Positions 33,650 to 47,145 are shown, numbered from the stretch's first letter. The stretch is DNA of 64,000 nucleotides from Panorpa germanica (GCA_963678705.1 OY783218.1:4040152-4104151), one strand, 5' to 3'. The notes: generated from the letters alone by a model not told the origin. Numbers and translations are program-made.

Positions 33650-36600
33650 TCATTTTCTGGCATAAGCAATCAGCAGTGTATATGGATTTACAATTTTGAT
33701 GTTTTTGATATCTTCTGTATTGTTGTTGTTGTTATTGGAGTCCTCCATGAGATTCATCTTTCGCAGTACTTTGAAGTAGTCCTCGTAAAATTCATCATGA
33801 AGATATTTTGGTATTCTTTTTTCAAATGGATTTATCGCCTTTACAGATTCTGTAAATAAGTAAAAAATATTTAAATTTAATATAGCGCATTACAGACAAA
33901 ATTAGATCCAGTGGCGGAATGCAATTGAGATAGGAAAACTTGATTTTGGTAAATAAGAGTGTTCAGAGAATGATAGCGAACGTATCTGGGAAAGTAGCAC
34001 ATGAATTTGGAAAAGGTTGAAGATATTTTAAATTTAATTGAATAGTTTTTCCATCCATTAAAAACCATTCAAACCCGGTGCATAGTCTTTATTCATAACT
34101 CTTGGCTCGTAGCGAAAAAATATACAAGGCTCTTAATATATTTGAGGGTTCTTATTCAGGTTTTTAAAATATTTCAACTGCATTTTAATTAAACCCAGGC
34201 TCTCGCGATATTCGCGATACCGACCTATCATACTTGTTCTACAGTGCGGAAGGACCGCGCCGTACCCCCGCGCACCGCCCCGGTCCTCTAAACAGCCCAG
34301 GGACCACTCAATACAATTCGCAAGGTACAAGTGTTCAGTTTTTGAGTTGGTGCGGTAGGTCAATAAACGTATTTGCGGTGGAATTATATAAACGTATCTT
34401 TACTGAGCAGTTTCGAAGCCTATACAGATAAGCCCATAGCACAGATTATGTATCTAGATACCTAACCTCAAATTAGAGCAAATCTACTACCTGCAAATGC
34501 AGAGGCTTGTACGAAATTATGCAAACTCCTTGAAAAAGGTTGTATAACAGCATAAATGCTATTTTTATTTGATTCTTACATGTTTTTGGGAAACTGTTTC
34601 TTCGAAATAATTTTCAAACTTACTTTGTACAATATCAAAATTTTCATAAACAAAATTTTTTTCTCTGGTTTCGACTTGACAGTTCTTGAAACCGGCTTCA
34701 TCAAGGTATTTTTGAAATTCTTTTTCGGGACGTTTGGAATTTTGGTAGGGTGATGTGAATCGGTAGACGTCTTCCATGTAGTCGCTCCATTTTGGGTTTT
34801 TTGATAGGGTTTCATAGATTTCAAAAATAGGGTTTCGTGCTAAAAACATTACCAAGATATCACCTCCAGGGTTCAGTAGGTCGAATATGTTCTTCACTGC
34901 TTGTCTGAAAATAATAAAATATATTTTAAAGTTAATTTTTATTTTATGTAAAAAATTATGTTGTGTTTGATTGGTGGTTATTTGATTTTATTTCATTTTC
35001 TTGTAAATGAATAATAAATAGATTTGTGTTAGAAAATAAATTCCAAACAAGATTCTCCTCAAGGCCGTTTCTTGTATATAAAAAGTAAAAATGAAAGAAA
35101 GGAGAAATGGACATCTAGTGGCGCGCTGGGCCAAGGACACTGACTAGAAATAGAGACCAATGGGATCTATTGTAACAGTTAGTAGCGATGGCGTTATGAC
35201 AAAGTGTTGCCACATACGTGGTAGACAGTGCCGCTGTGGTTTTACACTTGTTTTTGATTAAGTTGTCGTATTGATAAAATATAATTCATAATTTCACTTT
35301 AGACATCATTTAAGGGTAAAAAAAGCATATTTTCGATAATGTTTTTTGACGACACAGTTAAGATATAGTTATTTCTACAATAACTACATGATAAAATGAC
35401 ATTAGAAGAATACTTTGTGAAATTTTCATAAATAAATATCAAGAAATGAGGCATTGACAGCGAATCTCTGCAGACGTCACAAAAAAAGTAACATTGCGGT
35501 GCCACTCATAACGCATCACTGGATTTTCTGAAATCGAAAAACCAAAATGATTTCATTAGTTGATTATTTTCTGCAGGTAACGCTGTCGAGTTTTTATTTT
35601 TTTGTTGCTTTTTCAATTTTTTACAGCACTTAACAGTCAAAATACCGATTTTTCATGAAGAAAATTAGAAACTTTGTAATTTTAAAATACACTTAAATAA
35701 AAAAAATTCGACAGCGTTACCTCGGCATTTTTGTAAAGAAAGAGTGTGCTATGTGTGAGAAACCGCATTTAAAAATTTCAAAGTAACACGAAAGCAGACC
35801 AGAGAGGTGAAGACTTAAAACTCTATATCTCCCACAGTTTTACTCCAATTGACTTCAAATTTTTACACAATAAACCTAATATGTTGTACAATAATATAAA
35901 TAAATAAAAAAGCTGAAACCTTACCCACCACCTTCCCCAGATTCATCCCCCCACCTTAAATTCAGGCAGAACAGTCAAGTTCCATTCCATCCAGTGTATA
36001 TTTAATAATTAAATAATCTATTAAAACCCGTATAAATTTGTCATTCATGAATTAGAGGGGAGGGGGAAGGAGGCCATGTGTCACTTTTGTCAGGGTTTTC
36101 ATTATCATTTACTCTTTGTTATTTTTACAACATGTTATTGTTCATTTTGAACATGCTTTAAATAAAACATTGAAACAATAATAAAAAATATTTACAAAGA
36201 TATTAAAAACATATTTCCATGCAATGGAATTGTAAAAACATATTAGAAATTGGTTAGGCGCATATTATAGATAAGACTGCTTTTAGACACACACTTGCAA
36301 TTGGACATTTCATTTACCTAAGGTTACGTTTTATTGTTTACCGAAGTTTAACATCATTCTGTTACATTATCATTAAATAAATGCAAAAGATCTTATACAT
36401 TATATAATTTTTTAGTTTCACTACAACTGGCTAATATTAACAAACAAATGAATATCACATTTGTCTAATTCATGACGCATGACGTTGCAAAACAAGGCCC
36501 TTATTTCTGCCAATGTATAAAACTAAAATTAATATAAAATATATTAATTATGATAAATTAGAAAAACAAGTACAAAATAATTTATCTAAGAAACACACCA

Positions 36601-38094
36601 ATGCTTTTTGTACAATGGGCTTGTGTCCTCATTTTTTAGTGGTCGATTTTTCAATTGTTGATTGAAATTGATGTTAATAAATGTGTATTGGCGTGTCTAT
36701 TTTAATAAATATCTAAATGTTGACGGAGATATAGTAATTAAAAATTTGAATTATAGTTTTAGCGCTAGAAATGGTCGGCCATATTTGTATGACGTGAAAT
36801 GCATTTTAACGTCAGTTATTTGTTGAGTAGGTCAGTGCTGTGGTAATGTTTCGTAGCTGTTGGTAGTCAAATAATAAAGTCAAGTCAATGAATAATAAGT
36901 TTTTATATTATTTAATCCTGCTAAGGCAGATATAATATTGGAATTTTATTGTTCCTTGACATAGCTGTAAATAATATTTGATATTTTGATATATAAATAC
37001 ATATAGCAGAGATTTATGAGCTGTAAGGTTGGTAACCTTACACAAGGATTGTGATGTCACATGCACTTGGAATGTGTACAACGTTGAATCCCTTTAATAA
37101 TTAAAGAGACAAAATGACTTTATTAATTGTTAATATCTCTTAACATATAAAGAGTTATTAAAAAATATTGAACCCTTGAGGTTCTAGTAACCCACTTTAT
37201 CAATATATAGTACAGTTTTATAGAAATTAAGACATAGGACACAAGCCCATTAACCTCAAAATTTTAACTTTACCCAGTTAGTGCTAACAAAGTAGGATAG
37301 AAGTAAAATGTCAAGTATTTTATATAAACAATACAATATAATATTGGATCTTTTATGCTACAAAGAAGAAGAGATCTCAACAGAGGGATTATGGGAGGCA
37401 CTAGTCTATCAGCTTCACCAAAAATGTTCGCAAACTTTACACTATATTTCATAAATTAGACTACTTATTTAAGGTCGGCTGATAACTTTAGATAAACTTA
37501 AGAAGCCAAATTTTGAAAATATAGGCTTTTGAAAAATCGCTTAAATGTAAGTTTTAATTCTTTATAATTAGAATGAATCTCACTATCAAATAAAACAAAA
37601 TTAATGTACTGTGGCTAACTGATAAAACATTTTCGTGTAATGGTAAATATATGGTCACAACCTAAAATTATTATTCGGCTGAAAAAGCGAATAAATAAAA
37701 AAGTAAATCAATTTTTAAAATACCTTTGATTTTGAATCCAATGTAAACAATAAAATGATGTTAGATGATCATATGTTTCAGTTATTTTCAAACTAAGATC
37801 CGCACTGATATCCAGAACCTCAAAATGTATCCCTGGATTAATATATTCATACGTATTTTTAGCATAGTTGATCATATCCTCTGATAAATCAGTTCCAACA
37901 AGTTTTCCAAAATTATTTGGTAAAATAGGTAAAAGATAATCTATAGTGACGTCACCAGACCCGCATCCAACATCTATGAGTGTATCACCACCATTTTGTC
38001 TCCATTTAAATGAATTTTCAAATTCTTTTATTATTTCTTCGGCGTCGCGACGTTGGAGATTGTTCGCGCGCTGATATAACGACGCTTTTAACAT
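33650..38094 (-). CDS. JHAMT: juvenile hormone acid O-methyltransferase
   Basis: Three exons on the minus strand: 38094-37724, 34904-34624, 33849-33650, with GT-AG junctions in agreeing phases, giving 283 residues (Bombyx JHAMT has 278). The N-terminus LYQRANNLQRRDA and motif I LIDVGCGSGDVT (residues 39-50) are the SAM-binding signature of the class I methyltransferase fold. YCLHWIQ, the NPGGDILVMFLARNP strand and the C-terminal block SVKAINPFEKRIP follow in the family order. Family role: transfers methyl from SAM to farnesoic acid or JH acid in the corpora allata, the last or penultimate step of juvenile hormone synthesis. A short Asn run (SNNNNNT) near the C-terminus is unusual. Insects often carry several JHAMT-like paralogues, so a paralogue rather than the corpora allata enzyme is possible. 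The first intron is about 2.8 kb and contains a MITE and a dispersed repeat. Confidence 0.9.
35290..35760 (+). repeat. dispersed repeat, copy 2 (partner at 21040-21580), JHAMT intron 1
   Basis: Closely similar to 21040-21580 in the same orientation; see that entry for shared blocks. It has an extra segment (about 35560-35640) absent from the first copy. Confidence 0.75.
36614..37251 (-). mobile_element. GGGCTTGTGTCC-family MITE in JHAMT intron 1
   Basis: 638 bp from AATGGGCTTGTGTCCTCATT to GGACACAAGCCCATT; reverse orientation; internal palindrome GTAAGGTTGGTAACCTTAC intact. Confidence 0.9.
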
Positions 38095-38576
38095 CTTAAA
38101 ATATCACAAAACTTTTGAAGCACAATAAATTTGATAAGTAATTAATTTGAAGGGCGAGGTGTAGGCACAATGTTTTAATGAAAAACACACAAAAAGAAAA
38201 TAATAATTTTTCAAAGATTACGAATTTAAACTTCGTCAGCGGACTTGCTCTGGGAGTCTGAGATTCTATCTGAATTTCTCAACGCTTTATAGTCGCACTG
38301 TCCGAGTCCGTTATGGCGTGTTGAGAAGACTTCCAAAACTGTCCCGAACCGGGCACTGGTTCACAACACCCAAATGAACCACACTCTCTTTTGTCTTTAA
38401 GCGCAATATAAGAAAGTCTTACCTGTTGTCTTGTCTGGACAAGAGGATGGTACATTGAAAGGAAGTGCAAAATGAGAGCATCTTTTTTGTACGCCATAAA
38501 TGTTAGCGTCTTAAATTATCTCACTTCAATTTTTAACAGGTTGAAATAACACTGCACTTTTCCTGTTTCACATATC
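38095..38576 (-). other. upstream region of JHAMT
   Basis: Short segment between the JHAMT start codon and a MITE. A 72-residue minus-strand frame (38279-38497) is open but unlike any family I recognise; it may be 5' UTR sequence. No clear core promoter motif. Confidence 0.35.
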
Positions 38577-39203
38577 AATGGGCTTGTGTCCTATGTCTTA
38601 ATTTCTATAAAAGTGTACTATATATTGATAAAGTGGGTTACTAGAACCTCAAATGTTCAATTATTTTTAATAACTCCTTATATGTTAAGAGATATTAACA
38701 ATTAAAAAAGTCATTTTGTCTGTTTAATTATTAAAGGGATTCAACGTTGTACACATTCCAATTGCATGTGACATCACAACCGCTGTCAACCTTACAGCTC
38801 ATTAATCTCTGCTATATGTATTTATATATCAAAATATAAAATATTATTTACAACTATTTCAAGGAACAATAAAATTTCAATATTATGTCTGACTTAGCAG
38901 GTTTAAATAAAATAAAAACTTATTATTCTTTGATTTGACTTGATTATTTGACTACCAACAGCTACAGAACATTACCACAGTACTGAGCACTCAACAAATA
39001 ACTGACGTTAAAATGCATTTCACGTCATACAAATATGGCCGACCATTTCTAGCGCTAAAACTACAATTCAAACTTTTAATTGCTATATCTCCGTCAATAT
39101 TTAGATATTTAATAAAATAGACACGCCAATACACATTTATTAACATCAATTTCAATCAACAATTGAAAAATCGACCACTAAAAAATGAGGACACAAGTCC
39201 ATT
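38577..39203 (+). mobile_element. GGGCTTGTGTCC-family MITE, full length
   Basis: From AATGGGCTTGTGTCC to GGACACAAGTCCATT, 627 bp, about 480 bp upstream of the JHAMT start codon. Confidence 0.9.
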
Positions 39204-40039
39204 ATGTCAGAAGCGTATTGTACGTATTGTAAGTGAACAAGTGACGGTGAATATTGGTAATGTATGCATACGTTGTAAAATAAATTCGATAATCAATATT
39301 ACCTACGTTACACATGAGCAATAATCGAACCACCTTTGAATCATATTGTAAGACGACAATGTCCTTACATAACTTATTTTATTTCATAATAAAATAATAA
39401 TAAACTATGCACGTTGTTATAATTAAACAAATTCCCTTCTTAAAATAAAATGATAGCAACACAAAACATTACATATTTACAAAGTAGAAAAATGTGAATG
39501 AAAACAAAGCTGAATAATTACGGTACTGATAATAAAATTGTAAAACTAGCAGGCGTTGAACCAATTATTTATAATACGTATTAATAATGGGCAACATGGA
39601 AGGGGATAATAAATCCTTGTTTACCACCTCAATAATATCATAAATTTATGAGTTGCTCGAGACAGCTGTACAAAGGGACTACTGTTAATTTATAAAAAAA
39701 GAAGAGGGTAGGAAACAGGCTTAAAACATTGATAAAACAGTGTTTTTCGTTTTAAAATATAGTTCAAATCACGAGAGTTCGGCGGCAACTATACCTAAAA
39801 GAGATTATAAGAGCAGTATAAATCTATTATACGATAATGAATTTTATCTTATTCGTTTCTATATACATTATAGAAAAATAAGTAAGTCAGTGCTTTTTAG
39901 TTATATCGGCAGTTTATACCCCACAACTTGTTTTAAGTATGAGTCGTGGCCGAACTCTCGTAATTTGAACTATAGCAGTTTTTTAATGAAAATATTATGT
40001 CTCGTTTGATTCCAGTACTTGAGGATAAACATTTTAGAC
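39204..40039. other. gene-free AT-rich spacer
   Basis: An 89-codon plus-strand frame (39740-40009) has no recognisable features. Nothing else seen. Confidence 0.5.
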
Positions 40040-41146
40040 AATGGGCTTGTAAACTCATCTTTTAGGAGCCGATTTTTTAATTGTTGATTGAGATAGATGT
40101 TACTAAATGTATATTAACGTTTCTATTTTATTAAATATCCAAATGTTGACGAAGATATAGCAATGGGCTTGTGTCCTATGTTTTAATTTCTATAAAAGTG
40201 TACTATATATTGATAAAGTTGGTTACTAGAATCTCAAATGTTCAATTATTTTTTAATAACTCCTTATATGTTAGGAGATATTAACAATTAAAAAAGTCAT
40301 TTTGTCTCTTTAATTATTAAAGGGATTCAACGTTGTACACATTCCAAGTGCATGTGACATCACAATCCTTGTGTAAGGTTACCAACCTTACAGCTCATAA
40401 ATCTCTGCTATATGTAATTATATATCAAAATATCAAATATTATTTACAGCTATTTCAAGGAACAATAAAATTCTAATATTATGTCTGCCTTAGCAGGGTT
40501 AAATAAAATAAAAACTTATTATTCTTGATTTGACTTAACTATTTGACTACCAACAGCTACAGAACATTACCACAGCACTGACCTACTCAACAAATAACTG
40601 ACGTTAAAATGCATTTCACATCATACAAACATGGCCGACCATTTCTAGCGCTTAAACTATAATTCAAACTTTTAATTGCTATATCTTCGTCAATATTTAG
40701 ATATTTAATAAAATAGACACACCAATACACATTTATTAACATCAATTTTAATCAACAATTGAAAAATCGACCACTAAAAAATGAGGACACAAACCCATTA
40801 AAGATTTAAATTGTTGTTTTAGCGCTACAGATGGCGGCCATATTTATGACGCAACATGTCAGTCTATTAAGGTTTGGTCAGTTATTTGTTGTATGTATAA
40901 GAGTTCTGCGTTAAGAATGCTATCTCCTTTATATATAAAAAAAATGGCAACTTAGCGGACGGAGATGTTACATGTCTTGAAATGTTTAATAATGTTGGAT
41001 CCCTTTAATAATTAAACAAAAAAATGACTATTTTAATTGTTAATATCTCCTAAAATATAGCGAGTCATTAAAAAGTAATTGGACATTTGAGGTTCCCAAC
41101 TTTATCAATATATAGTACAGTTTAAGACATAGTTCACAAGCCCATT
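40040..41146 (-). mobile_element. older-subfamily GGGCTTGTG MITE split by a younger relative
   Basis: Outer ends AATGGGCTTGTAAACTC (40040) and TTCACAAGCCCATT (41146). The left part (40040-40164) and right part (40800-41146) join into one diverged element with TTTAGCGCTACAGATGGCGG and GACGTAACATGT-like blocks. The insertion point in the outer copy is the segment reading ATATAGCAATTAAAG in intact copies. Confidence 0.8.
40162..40799 (+). mobile_element. GGGCTTGTGTCC-family MITE nested in an older copy
   Basis: 638 bp from AATGGGCTTGTGTCC to GGACACAAACCCATT. The junctions read ATATAGCAAT-GGGC and CCC-ATTAAAG. Comparing with the unoccupied ATATAGCAATTAAA of other copies, AATT was the target and only AT was duplicated. 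Confidence 0.9.
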
Positions 41147-41537
41147 ACTGGAATCAATCTGTCCCATTGTATCTGTCACCAAATGCAAATTATGTTATTA
41201 AAAGAAAAAAAGTTATCAGCGCTACGTTCTAAATAAAATTATTGAATGACATCATAATTGTAATTATAAAACTTTTGGACTTCCTTTTTAATTAATGAAT
41301 AAAGTACGCATATTTTAACAAATATTAGTACTGCAAGAGCCAATATTATGTATTACAATACACTTGCAACTTATTGTAGTTTTGTTCTAATTTAAGGTTA
41401 AGGTGAAAAGTAATATATACTCTAATAAATAATACTCCCAAGGAGATTTAATTAAAGCAAACTATCATTGCGAGCACAAATCTAGGATTTACGTATTATT
41501 TATGTAGCAGATATGGGGGGCAAAACAAATGATACAA

Positions 41538-41799
41538 CCCAGTAAACATTTTGCGGCATTTTGGAGTCACTTTGACATCATATTGGAGATGCGTATGATT
41601 TTTTTGTCATGAAAGAGTTCATTTATAGTTCAGTTTGTCACAATCGTTCATGTGAAATGTCTACTTTATCGGCTACAGATGGCGGAACCACTCCACCTGT
41701 CGGAATACAAATGAAGATAAAGTTGATGCGAACTATAATTGAAGTGAAATAGTTATAGAAACGTCACAAAAAGGTACACTTCACCAAATGTTTACTGGG
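41538..41799 (+). mobile_element. CCCAGTAAAC-family element, short form (262 bp)
   Basis: Starts CCCAGTAAACATTTTGCGG and ends CAAATGTTTACTGGG, with AA on both sides (41536-41537, 41800-41801). Interior differs from the long forms. Confidence 0.85.
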
Positions 41800-42162
41800 A
41801 AGCCCGGTTGTCACCTTGACAAATACGTTATTGTATATACAGGTTAGTGCTACTCTTAAGCATACGCATGATTTTTTAGTCTTATTGAAAGTTTTTTTTT
41901 TGGGGTAATGAATTTTTTTTTTTTAGCTCTCACGGGATTTTTGTTTTTTTGTCATTATTGGGTTAGATACGGTGAGACACAAATTAGGCACATGTCACGG
42001 GCGCTTCATACCCTCGTTATGGCACTGTACAGTAGAACATTTTTGATGGCTGCTTTATTTTCAGAATGCTATTGATTTTCAGTGTTATATTATCACATGA
42101 ACATAAATAGTACGCCAAATTTAAATAAATATCTTATAAAAAATAGCATGCGAAATCAAAGC

Positions 42163-42799
42163 AATGGGCTTGTGTCCTATGTCTTAATTTCTATAAAAGT
42201 GTACTATATATTGATAAAGTGGGTTACTAGAACCTCAAATATTCAATTATTTTTTAATAACTCCTTATATTTTAAGAGATATTAACAATTAAAAAGTCAT
42301 TTTGTCTCTTTAATTATTAAAGGGATTCAACGTTGTACACATTCCAACTGAATGTGACATCACAATCCTTGTGTAAAGTTACCAACCTTACAGATCATAA
42401 ATCTCTGCTATATGTATTTATATATCAAAATATCAAATATTATTTACAGCTATTTCAAGGAACACTCTGATTCCAATATTATGTCTGCCTTAGCAGGGTT
42501 AATTAAAATAAAAACTTATTATTCTTTAATTTGACTTGATTATTCGACTACCAACAGCTACAGAAGATTACAACAGCACTGACCTACTCAACAAATAACT
42601 GACGTTAAAATGCATTCACGTCATAAAAATATGGCCGACCATTTCTAGCGCTAAAACTACAATTTAAACTTTTAATTGCTATATCTCCGTCAACATTTAG
42701 ATATTTAATAAAATAGACACGCCAATACACATTTATTAACATCAATTTCAATCAACAATTGAAAAATCGACAACTAAAAAATGAGGACACAAACCCATT
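42163..42799 (+). mobile_element. GGGCTTGTGTCC-family MITE, full length
   Basis: 637 bp from AATGGGCTTGTGTCC to GGACACAAACCCATT, with all family landmarks. Confidence 0.9.
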
Positions 42800-44920
42800 G
42801 TGAAATTGCTTCAGTATGCTATTCTTTCTTAGCTATGCTATTTGTATGATCGTAGCATGCTATTTAAATAGCACGTGTATTCGTACCTTTACTACAAACT
42901 GCTTCAAAAATTAAATAATAAAACCGCCAAGATAGGGAGTCCAACTCTAAAAAGGGGAGTCTACATCATATATATTAATTTTACACCAGGCTACGTGGGA
43001 GAGAAACAATATTTTAAATAGCGCGCCAAATCATAATCTCGCATCCACAATTAATTTCTCTTGGACCGATCCTGACTGCACCTATTCTAAAAATTGCGTT
43101 AATCATTGATAGAGTAGTTTGCCTTCTTGTTGCTAATTAGTTTAGTTCAATGACGTAATTTCCAGCGTAGCCATAGCTCCGCGAATTTCTTGACCAACAC
43201 AACACGCTTTTGATAGTAATAGGTAGCGTTGCTGAAACCGTTTGGGTGACGTAGTAGTTAAATCATTGTGTTTGCGTCGTAAACAACTATGTTGGCGTGA
43301 ATTTTCAGAATCTTTAAAAGGGGGGTGGGGTGTAGGGGGGTAGATTCCTCCTGTCATTTCTATGAACAGAATATTTCCGGCTTTTATTTTGATTTTAACT
43401 TTATGTCAAACTAGTTCATTAGTAAAATAATTTATCTATAAAATTAAATAAAAATAAACGTTGTTAATATAAGTATACTTCATAAGTATACTTAACATAA
43501 ATGTTTTGACCAGCTGTAAAGCCAGATATTAATAATTAAATAGCGCACGTTTAAAATGCAGGAGTCCTTCAAAGTATAAAAAGGTATCGTTGTTTGTAAA
43601 ATTGTTCTTAATTTAGGAATCAACTCGTTCTAACGAATAACGAATTCAATTTATCTATTATCTGATTCTAATAGAAAAGATCCCGATAGTGTAACAATAC
43701 AAAATCTATTTCCAATGTGCTTTTGACGTCAGAATGTCATCCTATGTTAGGCATACGTTTTGTTCTTCATAGTTGTTTATTTTTACCAATCGTTATGATC
43801 GCTTATCCGGTTTCAAATGTCAAACATTTGAAATTGAATAGATATATTAATAATCATTCCTTTTGTATACAAAACGTATAATTTTGCATTTAAAATCATT
43901 TCAAAGACAAGTGAGTGCGTCACAAATTGTATCACCATTTAGGTGTCACTTCTAAATCGGTTTGCGTCTTGGATACTAGAAACTGGTGCATATAGTTTGT
44001 TATTTTCTCTTGTTTTCAACTACTGCAAAGGTCTAAACACAATGCGGCGTACATTCACCGCACCGTCTTTTATAACTTATGTTACTTCCTCTCTCCTTTC
44101 GAGATCATATATTATGGTATTTCATTAGTACATTTACATATGTGCTTATGTTATTTCAATATATGTGCTTATCACACTATATGTGAACATAACGAAGTTA
44201 GAGCCTTCCGTGTGGGGACCCGATAACCGTCTCAAAACGCCGAGCAGAACAATGTCTGTCTGTAACAATGTAATATGTGATTGCATAGTGACCGAGACCA
44301 TTGATACTTGATACCAGACAGCTGTGTATTCATGTTAGATTGGCAGACCAGGGCTATATTTTCTATGTTTGGTTGTTTTCTATTCATAAATTTACATTCA
44401 TTACCGTATACTACATTGAAATACATATCACTGTCAAATAACTAATATGTTGCAAAGGGTTATGCAATAAGCTGAATAAAATCACATCAAACGACAATAC
44501 AGATGATTCGAATAAGATTAGGACCCAGCGAATATGACCCAATCTGTTAAAATCGTCATAAAAATAGAGAGAAATTTCGAGAGAAATCCAAAATCTCGTT
44601 AACAAGAAGAAAGTAATTTCAGATGGACAAAAATTTACAAAGACTTTAAGGAGTCTTAAAAAGTCTAGAAAATGGAGCTCGAGACTCTGTCTAACACCTA
44701 AACTTGCTTTTTGGAGACAGATAGTGAAAATACTCTGAGAGGTTGAATAGAACGTGCTCATTTTCCGCACAATCGAAGAGAGATAGGGAGAGCTACCTTA
44801 GTAGACATAATCGAATATCTATCATCTGCTACTGGCCACTATTTACAAATCCATATAATTTTTAGCAGTGGCAGCCTTAGCTATTGCGAGGCCCCGGTGC
44901 AGAAGAACTTTGCGAGGCAG
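42800..44920. other. gene-free region
   Basis: Small frames at 43142, 43943, 44232 and 44411 have no protein-family features, and none has convincing splice sites. A G-rich run lies at 43320-43342. Next to 44875, CAGTGGCAGCCTTAGC resembles one end of a hAT element. Confidence 0.5.
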
Positions 44921-44921
44921 A

Positions 44922-45231
44922 CATAATATTGAAATTTGATTGTTCCTTGAAATAGCTGTAAATAATATTTGATATATAAATACATATAGCAGAGATTTAT
45001 TTATTAAGGTTGGTAACCTTACACAAGAATTGTGATGTCACATTCACTTGGAATGTGTACAACGATGAATCCCTTTAATAATTAAAGAGACAAAATGACT
45101 TTTTTAATTGTTAATATATCTTAACATATAAGGAGTTATTAAAAAATAATTGAACATTTGAGGTTCTAGTAACCCTTTATCAATATATAGTACACTTTTG
45201 TAGAAATTAAGACATAGGACACAATCCCATT
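44922..45231 (-). mobile_element. GGGCTTGTGTCC-family MITE, 5'-truncated
   Basis: Covers the distal half of the element from GGCAGACATAATATTG to GGACACAATCCCATT; the CTCATT-containing end is missing. Confidence 0.85.
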
Positions 45232-46655
45232 GGAACTCTTGCAGAAACACCTATCAAGGAATATTACTTGCTTTAGATCGTCTGAAGGTTCACCTTCTCA
45301 TACTAGAAAATTCTTCTCAGTCAATATGTTTTAAGAAAGAACTTCTAAAGACAGAAGAGATTTATCACCATAGAATCACTAGAAGATTACACAACCAAGC
45401 AGAGTGAGATAAAGAGAGACTTTAGTAGATGAGTATCAAGCATAAAGACTCTAGACTTAGAAAGGATAAATGATTCTTTTCTACTGTTGAATCACTTTTT
45501 AATTATGCAAGGAAGATAACACATTAAACATTAACTGGTACTCAGCCAATTTCGATGTGAACTAGATGCTGATTGATTAAACACCACGGCCTTTGAATTT
45601 ACAGAAGGTTGCATATAACAATTATTCTGTATACAGCATTTAGCATTCTTTTAAGCAAATTTCTTTTTGGACATTTTTGTAACAACAAATCCACACATAC
45701 TCGTACGTGTTGCATCGAGTTCCAGTCTCTCCATGAGGTCATCCCAATGACATAACCCTTTCAATGCTGCGTCGACTGTTTTCTGTTGTGGCTGTTCTGC
45801 TGTTGCTCTCACCAGTCTAACTTTCTAGGGAATAGTAGATATACCGTCTGGATATGGGATACACGGGATCATGGGATCGACGGTGCAGATCGCGGGACTG
45901 TTTACCCTGTTGTACCCTCCACCGACCTATCCCAACGTGGTCATCTAGAGGACAGGTCAGTGAACAGACGAACATCAAAACAATCTCCAAAAAAACTACA
46001 CACGCTTGCATCTGTATGTGTGTGCGCAGCATGTGATTAACTTTATTTGGAAATTAGTGGTGCGTTTCTTTTTTAAGACAAATTACGAGAAACTTTTTTG
46101 TATTGAAATTAATGTTAGTCGTATTGCTTTCAAAATATCAACGTACCAACAAATATGAGCAAAAAACCACTACAGGCATATTCCCGCAAAACACAAAATA
46201 ATAATATTATCTTAATTACATGTAACATTTTATTTAATGAATATAAGAAATATATTAATTATTCGAATCCAAGAAAGTAATTTAAATCATTGAAATGGTC
46301 TTCTTAAAAAGTTTTATGATTTTATTAATCCGAGAAAAGGTAGATTTATTTCTTTTACAAATTAAAGCTCCAAAAAGGTATGCTTTAGGCTACATTATTT
46401 ATGTTATGCAATGTTCTTTTAATATTAAATAAACCTTAACGGGTTAGCAAGAAGGAGTGCATTGAAAATCATAAGATAATGGGAAGCGAATATATCGTCT
46501 ATGTTAAATTATTATTAACCTTAATATTTTTGTTACTCAGATCATACACAAATGAGAGCATTTGTGTATCAGTCGAACATAACTGTAGTTTAACCTTAAC
46601 TTAACTGGAGGTTATATTTCTCGTTATTTATCTGTGGTCGATCTTCTACAAAATT
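45232..46655. other. gene-free region
   Basis: Overlapping small frames at 45786-46040 lie in a slightly GC-richer patch, but none resembles a protein family. No RNA genes seen. Confidence 0.45.
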
Positions 46656-46659
46656 AAAA

Positions 46660-47145
46660 TTGGGTTGTGATCTCATTTTTAAGGGTCAGTTTTTTAAATT
46701 CTTTATTGAAATATTGGTTAATAAACTGCGTAATATTCCAGTTGTTATCCTAGTAGTTGATGATGTCATAAACTGAAATGAATATAATAAGTAATGTTAT
46801 TTATTTTTCCTTTTATATCACTATATTATATTGAAACATTATGGGTCGATGCAACAGCTGCTATAGCTTTGACATTTAATGCTGCATCTCTTTTGCACTT
46901 ATCTTGTTTAGTAGTGATGGTAAAGTTTGGCAAATGGTAATGGGGAAGAAGATGAGGAAGCAATGACGTCGTGAATTCAAGTAATTTTTTGTAAATTTTT
47001 AACCCTTTAATTATTCAACGTAAAAAAATGTCTATTTCAATTATTAATAACTTCTAAAATATTGCAAATTGCATAAAACTAATTATAAATTAGTAAATTT
47101 GAGGTTTTGATAGCTGATTTTATCAATATACAGTGCAGTTTCAAT
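46660..47145 (-). mobile_element. highly diverged relative of the GGGCTTGTGTCC MITE family
   Basis: Order of blocks matches the family: TTTAAGGGTCAGTTTTTTAA, TTATTGAAAT, CCCTTTAATTATT, ATTAATAACTTCTAAAATAT, TGAGGTTTTGATAG, TTTATCAATATACAGTGCAG. Terminal repeats are largely lost. Confidence 0.5.

Noticed and set aside
38279..38497. 72-codon minus-strand frame upstream of JHAMT as an extra coding exon
   Set aside because: JHAMT already starts with a complete N-terminus at 38094, and the frame shows no methyltransferase features.
27404..43000. Regularly spaced repeats that might look like a CRISPR-type array
   Set aside because: Repeats are about 630-bp transposons with inverted termini in both orientations; CRISPR does not occur in this kind of genome.
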